Source of the DNA: Streptomyces beigongshangae
GTDB lineage: Bacteria; Actinomycetota; Actinomycetes; Streptomycetales; Streptomycetaceae
DNA: 62,802 nucleotides
Reading direction: 5' to 3'
Assembly (NCBI RefSeq): GCF_019710745.1
Contig: NZ_JAHKJW010000005.1
Location: 193,124-255,925 of the forward strand
The notes beneath the pieces are model-generated. The model was not told the origin of the DNA. It did no database searches and was given only the letters and a program-made list of their open reading frames with translations. The stretch's first letter is position 1, and each line of letters begins with the position of its first letter. Shown piece by piece: positions 19,675 through 29,528 of this stretch. The translations under genes were made by a program, and so were the position numbers.

Positions 19675-20139
19675 ATGACAGCGACGGATCCCGCGCTCAC
19701 CGCTCTCGCCCAGGGCTGGTGCGCCCTCTCCCTGCTGCACGGGAGGATCGAGACGCACATCGAGCGGGCCCTGCAGAGTCGGCACGGTCTGAGCGTGCGT
19801 GAGTACTCGCTGCTCGACGTCCTCAGCCGCCAGCACGACGGAGAGGGCGGGCACCTGCAGATGAACCAGGTCGCCGACGCGGTCGTCCTCAGCCAGAGCG
19901 CCACCACGCGCCTGGTCACCCGTCTTGAGGACCGGGGTCTGCTCTCTCGCTACCTGTGTCCCACCGACCGCCGGGGCATCTACACGAACGTCAGCGAGGC
20001 GGGACTCGAACTCCTCGCGAAGGCCCGCCCCACCAACGAGGCGGCGTTGCGCGAGGCGCTGGACGAAGCGGCCGAGAACCCCGAACTGGCCCCTCTGGTA
20101 CGCGTCGTGGAATCGGCGGGTCTGCCCGCGCCCGCATAG
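19675..20139 (+). CDS. MarR-family transcriptional regulator
   Basis: Winged-helix repressor of 154 residues with the MarR core: SLLDVLSRQHD, LQMNQVADAVVLSQSATTRLVTRLEDRGLL (recognition helix and wing), then a C-terminal dimerisation helix. ATG at 19675 follows GGAGG. Divergent pairing with the MFS/HbpS-like operon is the usual arrangement in which a MarR protein represses both promoters and is released by the pump substrate. Confidence 0.92.
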   Translation: MTATDPALTALAQGWCALSLLHGRIETHIERALQSRHGLSVREYSLLDVLSRQHDGEGGHLQMNQVADAVVLSQSATTRLVTRLEDRGLLSRYLCPTDRRGIYTNVSEAGLELLAKARPTNEAALREALDEAAENPELAPLVRVVESAGLPAPA

Positions 20140-20217
20140 GCGACAGACCCGAAGCGGGGCGGGAGGGCACGCTGCAGACCCGTCCGGTACCGGATGCGCT
20201 ATGCATAGGCTGTCGGC

Positions 20218-20670
20218 ATGGGAGATCTTGAAGTACGCCCCGCGGCCGCGGACGACCTTCCCGCGATCGTCGCGATGCTCGCCGACGACCCCCTGGGCGC
20301 CCAGCGCGAGTCACCGGACGACCTGACCCCGTATCTGACCGCGCTGGAACGCCTGAACAACGATCCTCACCAGCACGTGGTCGTGGCCGTGCGCGAGGGC
20401 CGGGTCGTCGGCACCCTCCAGCTCACGATCGTCCCCGGGCTGGCCCGCAAGGGAGCCACCCGCGCGATCATCGAAGCCGTACGCGTTCACGCCGACGAGC
20501 GGGGCAGCGGTCTGGGCACCCACTTCCTCGAGTGGGCCCTGGACCGCGCCCGGAGCGAGGGCTGCCAGTTGGTGCAGCTCACCTCCGACGCCACCCGGAC
20601 CGATGCGCACCGGTTCTACGAGCGTCTCGGTTTCGAGGCGTCGCACGTCGGCTTCAAGCTGCGGCTCTGA
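20218..20670 (+). CDS. GNAT-family N-acetyltransferase
   Basis: Single GNAT domain of 150 residues. The acetyl-CoA motif is R-A-I-I-E-A-V-R-V-H followed by DERGSGLGTHFLEWAL, and the C-terminal signature AHRFYERLGFEASHVGFK is complete. Substrate unknown. There is no clear Shine-Dalgarno sequence before the ATG. It ends in the parS palindrome at 20698-20729, which it shares with the convergent serine hydrolase gene. Confidence 0.88.
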   Translation: MGDLEVRPAAADDLPAIVAMLADDPLGAQRESPDDLTPYLTALERLNNDPHQHVVVAVREGRVVGTLQLTIVPGLARKGATRAIIEAVRVHADERGSGLGTHFLEWALDRARSEGCQLVQLTSDATRTDAHRFYERLGFEASHVGFKLRL

Positions 20671-20697
20671 ACGCGTCCAGGAGAAACAACACACCCA

Positions 20698-20729
20698 AGG
20701 CGTCCTGTTTCACGTGAAACAGGACGCCT
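20698..20729. terminator. 32-bp perfect palindrome with parS at its centre, probable bidirectional terminator
   Basis: AGGCGTCCT, then the exact parS 14-mer, then AGGACGCCT make a perfect palindrome between two convergent genes. It could fold as a long RNA hairpin from either direction. Confidence 0.7.
20707..20720. other. parS
   Basis: Exact GTTTCACGTGAAAC at the centre of the palindrome at 20698-20729. Confidence 0.93.
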
Positions 20730-22128
20730 ACTTGATCCCTCGCCACCCCTCGGGGTCCACCCCGCCCGGGACAGGAGCCCCGTCACCGTACGGCTGCCGC
20801 GTGAACACGAACGAGCCGAGGTCCAGGTGGGTGACCGACCCGTTCGGTCCTTCCACCGCCCGTAGAAGCTCACCGGCGTAGTAGCCGTCGAGTCCCGTCC
20901 AGCTTCCGTCGTCCCCGGCCCGGAAGCGCGAGCGCCGGCCGTCGCCCGCCAGCGGTCCGAGCGTGACGTCCCCGTCGGCCGTCAGCCGCAGCGCGAAGGC
21001 ATGCGTCCCCCAGTACCACGGCCCCGCCAGATCCAGTACGGCCCGGTCCACTTCGGGCAGGGACCGCCAGGGCTCGGGAATCCGGGGTTCGGCCTCCGCG
21101 ACGATGCGTACGAGGTCGGCGGCGACCGCCGACACCGGCGGGCCGGAGGTGCAGTTGGCGAGCACGACGGCGGCCAGGTCGTCCTCGACTCCGATCATGA
21201 GTCCGGCGAGGAAGCCCGGCAGGGAACCGCCGTGCCCCACCAGGGTCCGGCCGTCCCGGTGCTGGATCTGCATCCCCAGTCCGTACGCGGCGCCGGCCGC
21301 AACCTCCTCCGCCCCGGCCGGTGCGGCGGGCGTCCGCATCTCGCGTACGGACTCCGTGCTCAGCACCCGGTCGTCGCCGTGCGTGAGGAAAACCGCGAAG
21401 CGTGCCAGGTCACCGCTGGTCGACCAGAGCTGTCCGGCCGGCGCCATCCGCCCCAGGTCCTCGCTCGGCTCGGGAAGCATGACGTCCGCCCAGGGGTGCA
21501 CGGCCCAGCCGCCGGCGTGGGGTGTCCGCGGCTGTCCGCTCGTCCGGCGCATCCCCAGCGGTTCGAGCACCTCGCGCCGCAGGACGTCCTCCCACGGAGC
21601 GCCCCGCACCTCTTCGATCAACGCCCCCAGCAGCGTGTAGCCGGGGTTCGAGTAGTGGAACCGCCGCCCCACCGGATGCCGGTGCGGCCGCTCGCCCAGG
21701 ACGTCGGCCAGTTCGGGGCGCAGCGAGCCGGGGGTGCGCTCCCACCAGGGGCCCGGCGACTCGGCGGCCAGCCCTCCGGTGTGCGCCAGGAGTTCGGCGA
21801 TCGTCGCCTCCCCCGCTCCCGTGCCCGGAAGATGCTTCTCCAGGGGATCGCCCAGGTCGAGCGTCCCCTCGTCGCGCAGTCTCAGGACCAGGACGGCGGT
21901 GAACGTCTTGGTGATCGAACCGATGCGGTACTGCACGTTCTCGTCGGGTCCGTGCCCTTCCACCGAGGTGCGGGACCCGTGCCACACCGTCTTCCCGCCC
22001 CGCACCACCGCCGCGACCAGCGACGGTGCCCGCCCTTCTGCCTGGGCGGTGGCGATCGTGTGCAGCAGGGCACGGCGCGTGGCGGGAAGCAGCTCTTCCG
22101 CGGGCGTCTGCCCGGGTGTCGTCGTCAT
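20728..22128 (-). CDS. serine hydrolase, class C beta-lactamase/DD-peptidase fold
   Basis: Protein of 466 residues with the three serine penicillin-recognising motifs: SITK (in YRIGSITKTFTAVL, about 73-76) with the nucleophile Ser, YSN (in HYSNPGYTL, about 150) and the third-motif equivalent HGG (in LVGHGGSLPG). A C-terminal beta-rich domain of about 120 residues follows. There is no evident signal peptide, so it may be cytoplasmic. Family members include esterases, D-aminopeptidases and beta-lactamases; the natural substrate cannot be assigned. It is a single gene convergent with a GNAT gene. Confidence 0.85.
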   Translation of the reverse strand: MTTTPGQTPAEELLPATRRALLHTIATAQAEGRAPSLVAAVVRGGKTVWHGSRTSVEGHGPDENVQYRIGSITKTFTAVLVLRLRDEGTLDLGDPLEKHLPGTGAGEATIAELLAHTGGLAAESPGPWWERTPGSLRPELADVLGERPHRHPVGRRFHYSNPGYTLLGALIEEVRGAPWEDVLRREVLEPLGMRRTSGQPRTPHAGGWAVHPWADVMLPEPSEDLGRMAPAGQLWSTSGDLARFAVFLTHGDDRVLSTESVREMRTPAAPAGAEEVAAGAAYGLGMQIQHRDGRTLVGHGGSLPGFLAGLMIGVEDDLAAVVLANCTSGPPVSAVAADLVRIVAEAEPRIPEPWRSLPEVDRAVLDLAGPWYWGTHAFALRLTADGDVTLGPLAGDGRRSRFRAGDDGSWTGLDGYYAGELLRAVEGPNGSVTHLDLGSFVFTRQPYGDGAPVPGGVDPEGWRGIK

Positions 22129-22246
22129 GGCGCAAGTCCACCCGCCCTGGCCTCCCGCGTCGAGCGCATTTACCTCCGCGGCGTCCTTTCCGGGGCGGAG
22201 ATCACATCGGCTCCTGGGCGGCCATCAGGTCTGTTCCGGGCGGGCG

Positions 22247-23722
<1,476 letters not shown>

Positions 23723-24175
23723 CGGGCCACCTCCTCCCGTCCGCCGAGCGGACCTCGCCGTGCCCCTCATTCCTACGGCACGACACTGACAAATAAGACG
23801 CCCAACTCCGGTTCTGACGCGTCGGTTTTGCGGGGTTTCCGAGGACGGAGGAGGGAGAGGGTGCCGCACCACGGTAGGCCCGCGGGCAGCGTCAGCCAAT
23901 CTGGTTATCCACAGGCCCTGTGGACGACAGCCCCGATGCTGTGGAGAACCCCGCAAAACCTGTGCACGACCCGGTGGACAGCCCTGTGAACAAGCCCTCA
24001 GCAACTTTTCCACAGCGCTCCTGACCTGCACTTATCCCATCCACCGGCTGTGCAGAAGAAAAACTTTTCCCATCGGACCAAGATCCGTGCGAACAGTGTG
24101 CGGCAGGGCGTCGCACGCGTTTGCCAGTAAGGGTCTTACAGCGTTTGCATCTCTTACCTGTGGAAGATTAGATTG
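23723..24175. promoter_or_regulatory. dnaB/MATE divergent region with a DnaA-box cluster
   Basis: Gene-free 453-base region. Between 23905 and 24014 I read seven 9-mers resembling DnaA boxes: TTATCCACA (23905, perfect), and on the minus strand TCGTCCACA (23919-23927), TTCTCCACA (23940-23948), TCGTGCACA (23961-23969), CTGTCCACC (23973-23981) and TTGTTCACA (23985-23993), plus TTTTCCACA (24006-24014). The 14-mer TATCCACAGGCCCT here also occurs in oriC at 61087. The rest must contain the two promoters. Confidence 0.75.
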
Positions 24176-25519
24176 ATGTGCATGACACAGGCTCCCGCGC
24201 CCTCCAGGGTCACCCGGCGCAGGCACGACAGAGAGATCGTCGCGCTGGCGGTTCCGGCCTTCGGCGCGCTCATCGCCGAGCCTCTCTTCCTCATGGCCGA
24301 CACAGCCATCGTCGGCCACCTCGGCACCGCGCAGCTCGCCGGTCTGGGAGTCGCTTCCGCCCTCCTCGCCACGGCTGTCAGCGTCTTCGTCTTCCTCGCG
24401 TACGCCACCACGGCCGCCGTCGCCCGCCGGGTCGGAGCAGGAGACCTGCAGGCCGCCATCCGTCAGGGCATGGACGGAATCTGGCTCGCCCTGCTGCTCG
24501 GCGCCGCCGTCATAGCCGTCGTCCTGCCCACCGCACCCGCTCTGGTGGGGCTCTTCGGGACCTCGGACACAGCTGCCCCGTACGCCGTCACCTATCTGCG
24601 CATCTCGGCGCTCGGCATCCCCGCCATGCTCGTCGTCCTCGCCGCCACCGGTGTCCTGCGCGGTCTGCAGAACACCAGGACCCCGCTCTATGTCGCCGTC
24701 GCCGGTTTCGTCGCCAATGCCGCCCTGAACGCGGGTCTCGTCTACGGCGCGGACCTCGGCATCGCCGGATCCGCCTGGGGAACCGTCATGGCCCAGCTCG
24801 GTATGGCCGTGGCGTACCTCGTCGTGGTGGTCCGCGGAGCCCGCAGGCACGGCGCCTCCCTGCGACCCGACGCCGCCGGCATACGCGCCTGCGCCCGGGC
24901 CGGCGCACCTCTGCTCGTCCGGACCCTCTCACTGCGTGCGATCCTGATGATCGCGACCGCGGTGGCCGCCCGGCTCGGGGACGCCGACATCGCGGCCCAC
25001 CAGATCATCCTGTCCCTGTGGAGCCTGCTCGCCTTCGCGCTCGACGCCATCGCCATCGCCGGGCAGGCGATCATCGGGCGCCACCTCGGCGCGGGCGACA
25101 CCCAGGGAGCCCGGGAAGCCTGCCGACGGATGGTTGAGTGGGGCATCGCCGTCGGCGTCGTACTCGGTGGCCTGGTGATCGCCGCTCGTCCTCTGTTCCT
25201 CCCCTTGTTCACCAGTGACCCGACCGTCCATGGCATCGCGCTGCCCGCCCTGCTGATGGTGGCGCTCTCCCAGCCGGTCTGCGGCGTCGTCTACGTCCTG
25301 GACGGCGTACTGATGGGCGCGGGAGACGGGCCGTATCTTGCGCGGGCCATGCTGCTCACCCTGGCGGTCTTCGCGCCGATGGCACTGCTCATACCTGCCG
25401 CCGGTGGCGGACTCACTGCGGTTTGGGCCGCGATGACCCTCATGATGGCGGTGCGGATGCTGACCCTGTGGCTGCGCACGCGTTCGGGCCACTGGGTCGT
25501 CGTGGGTGCCACCCGCTGA
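24176..25519 (+). CDS. MATE-family efflux transporter
   Basis: Multidrug and toxin extrusion antiporter of 447 residues with 12 predicted helices and the MATE hallmarks: EIVALAVPAFGALIAEPLFLMADTAIVGHLG at the start (read in two parts), and GVLRGLQNTRTPL at the end of the first half. ATG at 24176 is preceded by GGAAG; ATG at 24182 is an alternative. It is driven by Na+ or H+; the substrate is unknown. It is convergent with rplI across a region holding two parS sites and a strong terminator. Confidence 0.9.
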   Translation: MCMTQAPAPSRVTRRRHDREIVALAVPAFGALIAEPLFLMADTAIVGHLGTAQLAGLGVASALLATAVSVFVFLAYATTAAVARRVGAGDLQAAIRQGMDGIWLALLLGAAVIAVVLPTAPALVGLFGTSDTAAPYAVTYLRISALGIPAMLVVLAATGVLRGLQNTRTPLYVAVAGFVANAALNAGLVYGADLGIAGSAWGTVMAQLGMAVAYLVVVVRGARRHGASLRPDAAGIRACARAGAPLLVRTLSLRAILMIATAVAARLGDADIAAHQIILSLWSLLAFALDAIAIAGQAIIGRHLGAGDTQGAREACRRMVEWGIAVGVVLGGLVIAARPLFLPLFTSDPTVHGIALPALLMVALSQPVCGVVYVLDGVLMGAGDGPYLARAMLLTLAVFAPMALLIPAAGGGLTAVWAAMTLMMAVRMLTLWLRTRSGHWVVVGATR

Positions 25520-25532
25520 CCGTATGCCGGCC

Positions 25533-25546
25533 GTTTCACGTGAAAC
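25533..25546. other. parS (first of a pair)
   Basis: Exact GTTTCACGTGAAAC, 14 bases after the MATE stop codon. Confidence 0.93.
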
Positions 25547-25560
25547 GCGCTCCATATGCC

Positions 25561-25574
25561 GTTTCACGTGAAAC
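25561..25574. other. parS (second of a pair)
   Basis: Exact GTTTCACGTGAAAC, 14 bases beyond the previous copy, so the centres are 28 bp apart. Confidence 0.93.
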
Positions 25575-25590
25575 GGAGCCCGCGCTGACT

Positions 25591-25632
25591 GAAGAGCTGA
25601 TTGACGAGCTGATTGAAGAGCTGATTGAAGAA
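25591..25632. repeat. 12-bp tandem repeat, three and a half copies
   Basis: The unit GAAGAGCTGATT is repeated in register at 25591, 25603 (one change) and 25615, with a partial fourth copy. It lies between the parS pair and the rplI terminator. In one frame it would read EELIDELIEE, but no gene is supported. Confidence 0.75.
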
Positions 25633-25661
25633 GGGCCGCACCCGAGCGGGTGCGGCCCTTC
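25630..25661. terminator. bidirectional terminator between the MATE gene and rplI
   Basis: Perfect 14-bp stem GAAGGGCCGCACCC / GGGTGCGGCCCTTC with a GAGC loop between convergent genes. On the plus strand it is followed by TCTCT. Confidence 0.88.
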
Positions 25662-25685
25662 TCTCAGCTCTGCCGAGCGCAGCGA

Positions 25686-26132
25686 TCAGGCTGCGACAAC
25701 CTCGATGCTGACCTTGGCGGCCACCTCGGGGTGCAGACGCACGGACGTCTCGTGGGCGCCCAGCGTCTTGATCGGCGCGCCCAGCTCGATGCGGCGCTTG
25801 TCGACCTCGGGGCCACCGGAAGCCTTGATCGCCGAAGCGACGTCGGCCGGGGTGACGGAACCGAAGAGGCGGCCGGCGTCGCCGGAGCGGACGGACAGCC
25901 GGACCTTGACGCCCTCGAGGCGCGCCTTGATCTCGTTGGCCTGCTCGATCGTCGCGATCTCGTGGATCTTGCGAGCACGACGGATCTGCTCGACGTCCTT
26001 CTCGCCGCCCTTGGTCCAGCGGATGGCAAAGTTCCGCGGGATCAGGTAGTTGCGAGCGTAGCCGTCCTTGACGTCGACGACGTCACCCGCGGCACCGAGG
26101 CCGGAGACCTCGTGGGTGAGGATGATCTTCAT
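25686..26132 (-). CDS. rplI: 50S ribosomal protein L9
   Basis: Protein of 148 residues with the L9 N-terminal signature [12 protein letters not shown], then [17 protein letters not shown], a long connecting helix and the C-terminal RNA-binding domain. It binds 23S rRNA at the base of the L1 stalk. Last gene of the rpsF-ssb-rpsR-rplI operon, 18 bases after rpsR, with AAGGGAAGGG upstream. Terminated by the 14-bp hairpin at 25630. Confidence 0.98.
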   Translation of the reverse strand: MKIILTHEVSGLGAAGDVVDVKDGYARNYLIPRNFAIRWTKGGEKDVEQIRRARKIHEIATIEQANEIKARLEGVKVRLSVRSGDAGRLFGSVTPADVASAIKASGGPEVDKRRIELGAPIKTLGAHETSVRLHPEVAAKVSIEVVAA

Positions 26133-26150
26133 GAGTCGGTCACCCTTCCC

Positions 26151-26387
26151 TTATCGCGCGGTGGAGGTGTAGGGCAGCAGCGCCATCTCACGGCTGTTCT
26201 TCACGGCCGTGGCGACGTCACGCTGATGCTGCGTGCAGTTGCCGGTCACGCGGCGGGCACGGATCTTGCCGCGGTCGGAAATGAACTTCCGCAGCATGTT
26301 CGTGTCCTTGTAGTCCACGTACGTGACCTTGTCCTTGCAGAAAGCGCAGACCTTCTTCTTCGGCTTGCGCACAGGCGGCTTCGCCAT
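26151..26387 (-). CDS. rpsR: 30S ribosomal protein S18 (zinc-binding type)
   Basis: Protein of 78 residues. The motif CAFCKD near residue 14 plus the Cys in GNCTQHQRD mark the Cys-containing, zinc-binding form; actinomycetes often also carry a zinc-free paralogue elsewhere. It pairs with S6 in the 30S platform, consistent with its position in the S6 operon. AGGAGACACAC precedes the ATG. Confidence 0.97.
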   Translation of the reverse strand: MAKPPVRKPKKKVCAFCKDKVTYVDYKDTNMLRKFISDRGKIRARRVTGNCTQHQRDVATAVKNSREMALLPYTSTAR

Positions 26388-26444
26388 GTGTGTGTCTCCT
26401 GTTTGATCAAGAAGTGTGGGTACGGCCCACCTTCGGCACCGGGC

Positions 26445-27053
26445 CTAGAAGGGGGGCTCGTCCGAGTAGCCGCCGCCGGAACCCCCGGAGCCGCCGGAGT
26501 TTCCACCCCAGCCACCGCCGCCGCCACCGGACTGGTTGCCGCCGCCCGCAGGAGCGCCGGTCGCCCAGGGGTCGTCGGCGGGAGCACCGCCGCCGCCCTG
26601 CTGGCCGCCGCCGGAGCCTCCGCCCCAGCCGCCGCCCTGCTGGCCGCCGCCACCGCCACCGCCGCTGTAACCGCCCTGGCCACCTCGGCCGGTGGTCTTG
26701 GTGACCTTGGCCGTGGCGTTCTTCAGGCTGGCGCCGACTTCCTCGACGTCCAGCTCGTAGACCGTGCGCTTGACGCCCTCACGGTCCTCGTAGGACCGCT
26801 GCTTCAGCCGGCCCTGCACGATGACGCGCATGCCTCGCTGGAGCGACTCGGCGACGTTCTCCGCCGCCTGACGCCAGACCGAGCAGGTCAGGAAGAGGCT
26901 TTCGCCGTCCTTCCACTCGTTGGTCTGGCGGTCGAAGGTGCGGGGAGTGGACGCGACACGGAACTTCGCGACCGCCGCACCGGACGGGGTGAAGCGCAGC
27001 TCGGGGTCGTCGACAAGATTGCCGACGACCGTGATGACGGTCTCGCCTGCCAT
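26445..27053 (-). CDS. ssb: single-stranded DNA-binding protein
   Basis: Protein of 202 residues: an OB-fold DNA-binding domain at 1 to about 115 ([20 protein letters not shown] split, [20 protein letters not shown]), a long Gly-rich linker of about 75 residues and the acidic interaction tip DEPPF at the C-terminus. It coats single-stranded DNA at forks and recruits repair and replication proteins. It lies between rpsF and rpsR, the conserved place for the main ssb. The Gly linker is encoded by near-repetitive GGC/GGN triplets. Confidence 0.97.
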   Translation of the reverse strand: MAGETVITVVGNLVDDPELRFTPSGAAVAKFRVASTPRTFDRQTNEWKDGESLFLTCSVWRQAAENVAESLQRGMRVIVQGRLKQRSYEDREGVKRTVYELDVEEVGASLKNATAKVTKTTGRGGQGGYSGGGGGGGQQGGGWGGGSGGGQQGGGGAPADDPWATGAPAGGGNQSGGGGGGWGGNSGGSGGSGGGYSDEPPF

Positions 27054-27131
27054 GGGGGAACCTCTCGGCGGGTTTGCTGCTGGCTGCTTGGTGCTGCTAC
27101 TCGATGCCCGGGATCAGCTGAGCCGGAGGGC

Positions 27132-27422
27132 TCAGTGGGTCTCGGGACGGAGGACCTTGGTCCGGAGGACCGACTCGTTCAGGTTCATCTGGCGGTCGAG
27201 TTCCTTCACGACCGCAGGCTCGGCCTGCAGGTCGATGACCGAGTAGATGCCCTCGGGCTTCTTCTTGATCTCGTACGCGAGACGACGACGGCCCCAGGTG
27301 TCGACCTTCTCGACCTTTCCGTTCGCCTCACGGACGACGGAGAGGAAGTTCTCGATCAGCGGCGAGACAGCACGCTCTTCGAGATCGGGGTCGAGGATGA
27401 CCATCACTTCGTAGTGACGCAT
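27132..27422 (-). CDS. rpsF: 30S ribosomal protein S6
   Basis: Protein of 96 residues beginning [19 protein letters not shown], the standard S6 N-terminus, with the RNA-binding [16 protein letters not shown] segment. The ATG at 27422 follows AAGGAGGTGGG, a strong ribosome-binding site. First gene of the S6-SSB-S18-L9 operon; S6 often feeds back on its own mRNA by binding as the S6-S18 pair, which is not visible here. Confidence 0.97.
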   Translation of the reverse strand: MRHYEVMVILDPDLEERAVSPLIENFLSVVREANGKVEKVDTWGRRRLAYEIKKKPEGIYSVIDLQAEPAVVKELDRQMNLNESVLRTKVLRPETH

Positions 27423-27656
27423 GTGTAAACCCACCTCCTTCGGACTCAGCGGCCACGGTCGTTCCGTGGCAGGAGGGTTGTGATGCGCTCGCAACGGTAT
27501 CGGCCGCCACTGACAATCGGGCACTCGCAGTCGGACCGCCGATGGGCGAACCGGGCGAGAGACCACGTCGTGGCCTGGGCAGACACCGGTGCAGACGCTA
27601 CAGACTACCCGCTCACCGGCTTCCGGTTGAAATCAGGGTCCGATGCGCGTCAGTCT

Positions 27657-27675
27657 GTACACATCGGGTGTGTAC
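27657..27675. promoter_or_regulatory. inverted repeat upstream of a small membrane protein gene
   Basis: GTACACA-N5-TGTGTAC, a perfect 7-bp dyad, directly upstream of a possible -10 hexamer TACGAT (27681-27686) and 38 bases before the next start codon. An operator placed over the promoter is plausible; the regulator is unknown. Confidence 0.45.
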
Positions 27676-27712
27676 GGCGCTACGATGCGCCGCCTTCCGC
27701 AGGAGGTGCCCC

Positions 27713-28027
27713 ATGGCACAGGCATTGCGACCCAACACCGCCGGCTCCCTCTTCGCCACCGACCACAAGCCCCATCCGCTCCAGGACACGCTGCTGGCCG
27801 TGACACTGGTCCTCGGGGTGACGGCCTTCGTCTCCGCGATGTTCCACAGCCTCCATCTGCTCAGCTCGTGGGCGGGGCTGATCGGCGTCGTCACCGGCGC
27901 GTACGGACAGTTCGTCTCCGAGACCACCCGGGAGCGGTTCGGCCTGATCCTGGGCCTGGGCGCGTCCGCCGTGGGGCTCCTCCTCGGTATGGCGCACGGC
28001 GGCCTCTTCGGCGGCGTCATCGGCTGA
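27713..28027 (+). CDS. small hypothetical membrane protein
   Basis: Protein of 104 residues: a polar N-terminus of about 25 residues (MAQALRPNTAGSLFATDHKP) and two or three hydrophobic helices ending in GMAHGGLFGGVIG. I do not recognise a named family. ATG at 27713 follows a good AGGAGG element. It is divergent from rpsF, which is about 290 bases away, and appears monocistronic. Confidence 0.75.
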   Translation: MAQALRPNTAGSLFATDHKPHPLQDTLLAVTLVLGVTAFVSAMFHSLHLLSSWAGLIGVVTGAYGQFVSETTRERFGLILGLGASAVGLLLGMAHGGLFGGVIG

Positions 28028-28315
28028 CGGCGGCCGGGGCGGGCGATCTCCGCAACGGTTCGTAACGGCCTGTAGCGGTTCGTGACGCCCGCAGCGGTCC
28101 GCCCGCTCCCGGACCGGTCGTCGGCACCACCTGGGAACCACCCCGGGACCAACTCGCAACCACCTCGGGACGTCCCTACCGGCTCCCGACCGGCTCCCGG
28201 CCGGGACCCGTGACGCATACGGCCAGACGGGGCGCTCGCGGGGCGCAGTAGGCTTCGGCGCGAGAGCCGGAGCCCCTGTTCCCATGGGGACACACCAGCC
28301 CGAGGAGCGCCCCGA

Positions 28316-29437
28316 ATGAGTCTGACCCTGAGGACCATCAGCCGAGAGCAGCATCTGGCATACATCCAGAGCCTGCCCGCGGCCAGTCACATGCAGGTCC
28401 CGGCCTGGGCGGATGTCAAGGCGGAGTGGCGTTCCGAGAGCCTCGGATGGTTCGACGACAGGTCCGGCGAGATGGTCGGTGCGGGCCTCGTCCTGTACCG
28501 CCAGTTGCCCAAGATCAAGCGCTACCTCGCCTATCTTCCCGAGGGCCCGGTCATCAACTGGTTCTCGCCGAATCTGACCGAGTGGCTGGATCCGATGCTC
28601 GCGCACCTCAAGCAACAGGGCGCCTTCTCCGTGAAGATGGGCCCGCCGGTGATCATCCGGCGCTGGGAGGCCACCTCGATCAAGAGGGGCATCCAGGACC
28701 CGGACGTGAAGCGCCTGCGCGACATCGAGGCGGACTTCATCGAGCCGCGCGCCTTCGAGGTCGCCGACAAGCTGCGGCGCATGGGCTGGCAGCAGGGCGA
28801 GGACGGCGGGGCGGGCTTCGGCGACGTACAGCCCCGCTACGTCTACCAGGTACCGCTGGCCAACCGGTCGCTGGAGGATGTCCACAAGGGCTTCAACCAG
28901 CTCTGGCGGCGCAACATCAAGAAGGCCGAGAAGGCCGGCGTCGAGGTCGTCCAGGGCGGTTACCAGGACCTGGAGGAGTGGCAGCGCCTCTACGAGATCA
29001 CGGCTGTGCGCGACCGCTTCCGGCCGCGGCCGCTCTCGTACTTCCAGCGCATGTGGACGGCCCTGAACACCGAGGACCCCAACCGCATGCGGCTGTACTT
29101 CGCGCGGCACCAGGGGGTGAACCTGTCCGCCGCGACGATGCTGGTCGTCGGCGGGCACGTCTGGTACTCCTACGGCGCGTCCGACAACATCGGGCGCGAG
29201 GTCCGGCCCTCGAACGCGATGCAGTGGCGGATGCTGCGCGACGCGTACGCGCTCGGCGCGACCGTCTACGACCTGCGCGGCATCTCGGACTCACTGGACG
29301 AGACGGACCACCTCTTCGGCCTGATCCAGTTCAAGGTGGGTACGGGCGGGCAGGCCGCCGAGTACCTCGGGGAGTGGGACTTCCCACTCAACAAACTGCT
29401 CCACAAGGCGCTCGACATGTACATGTCCCGCCGCTGA
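28316..29437 (+). CDS. FemX-type (FemABX) peptidoglycan-bridge aminoacyltransferase
   Basis: Protein of 373 residues with the FemABX double-GNAT fold (LWRRNIKKAEKAGVEVVQGG, then YEITAVRDRFRPRPLSYFQRM and DLRGISDSLDETDHLFGLIQFK). Family members use aminoacyl-tRNA to add bridge residues to lipid II; Streptomyces cross-links through one Gly on LL-diaminopimelate, so glycine transfer is the likely reaction. It works at the inner face of the membrane. The ATG follows GAGGAG. The alanine-racemase-like gene 91 bases downstream may be co-transcribed. Confidence 0.88.
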   Translation: MSLTLRTISREQHLAYIQSLPAASHMQVPAWADVKAEWRSESLGWFDDRSGEMVGAGLVLYRQLPKIKRYLAYLPEGPVINWFSPNLTEWLDPMLAHLKQQGAFSVKMGPPVIIRRWEATSIKRGIQDPDVKRLRDIEADFIEPRAFEVADKLRRMGWQQGEDGGAGFGDVQPRYVYQVPLANRSLEDVHKGFNQLWRRNIKKAEKAGVEVVQGGYQDLEEWQRLYEITAVRDRFRPRPLSYFQRMWTALNTEDPNRMRLYFARHQGVNLSAATMLVVGGHVWYSYGASDNIGREVRPSNAMQWRMLRDAYALGATVYDLRGISDSLDETDHLFGLIQFKVGTGGQAAEYLGEWDFPLNKLLHKALDMYMSRR

Positions 29438-29528
29438 CACATCAGACGCCAGACGGACCGGAATCCGTCTTCGACACCTCCGACACCTTCGACACACCGC
29501 TGCCACGAGAAAGGTTCCAGGTCCGGCC

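Noticed and set aside
26455..26700. Gly-codon-rich repetitive DNA considered as a non-coding repeat
   Set aside because: It encodes the normal flexible Gly-rich linker of SSB.
28136..28171. Imperfect direct repeat AACCACCCCGGGAC / AACCACCTCGGGAC upstream of the FemX-type gene
   Set aside because: Short, degenerate and in a generally repetitive GC-rich gap; could easily be chance.
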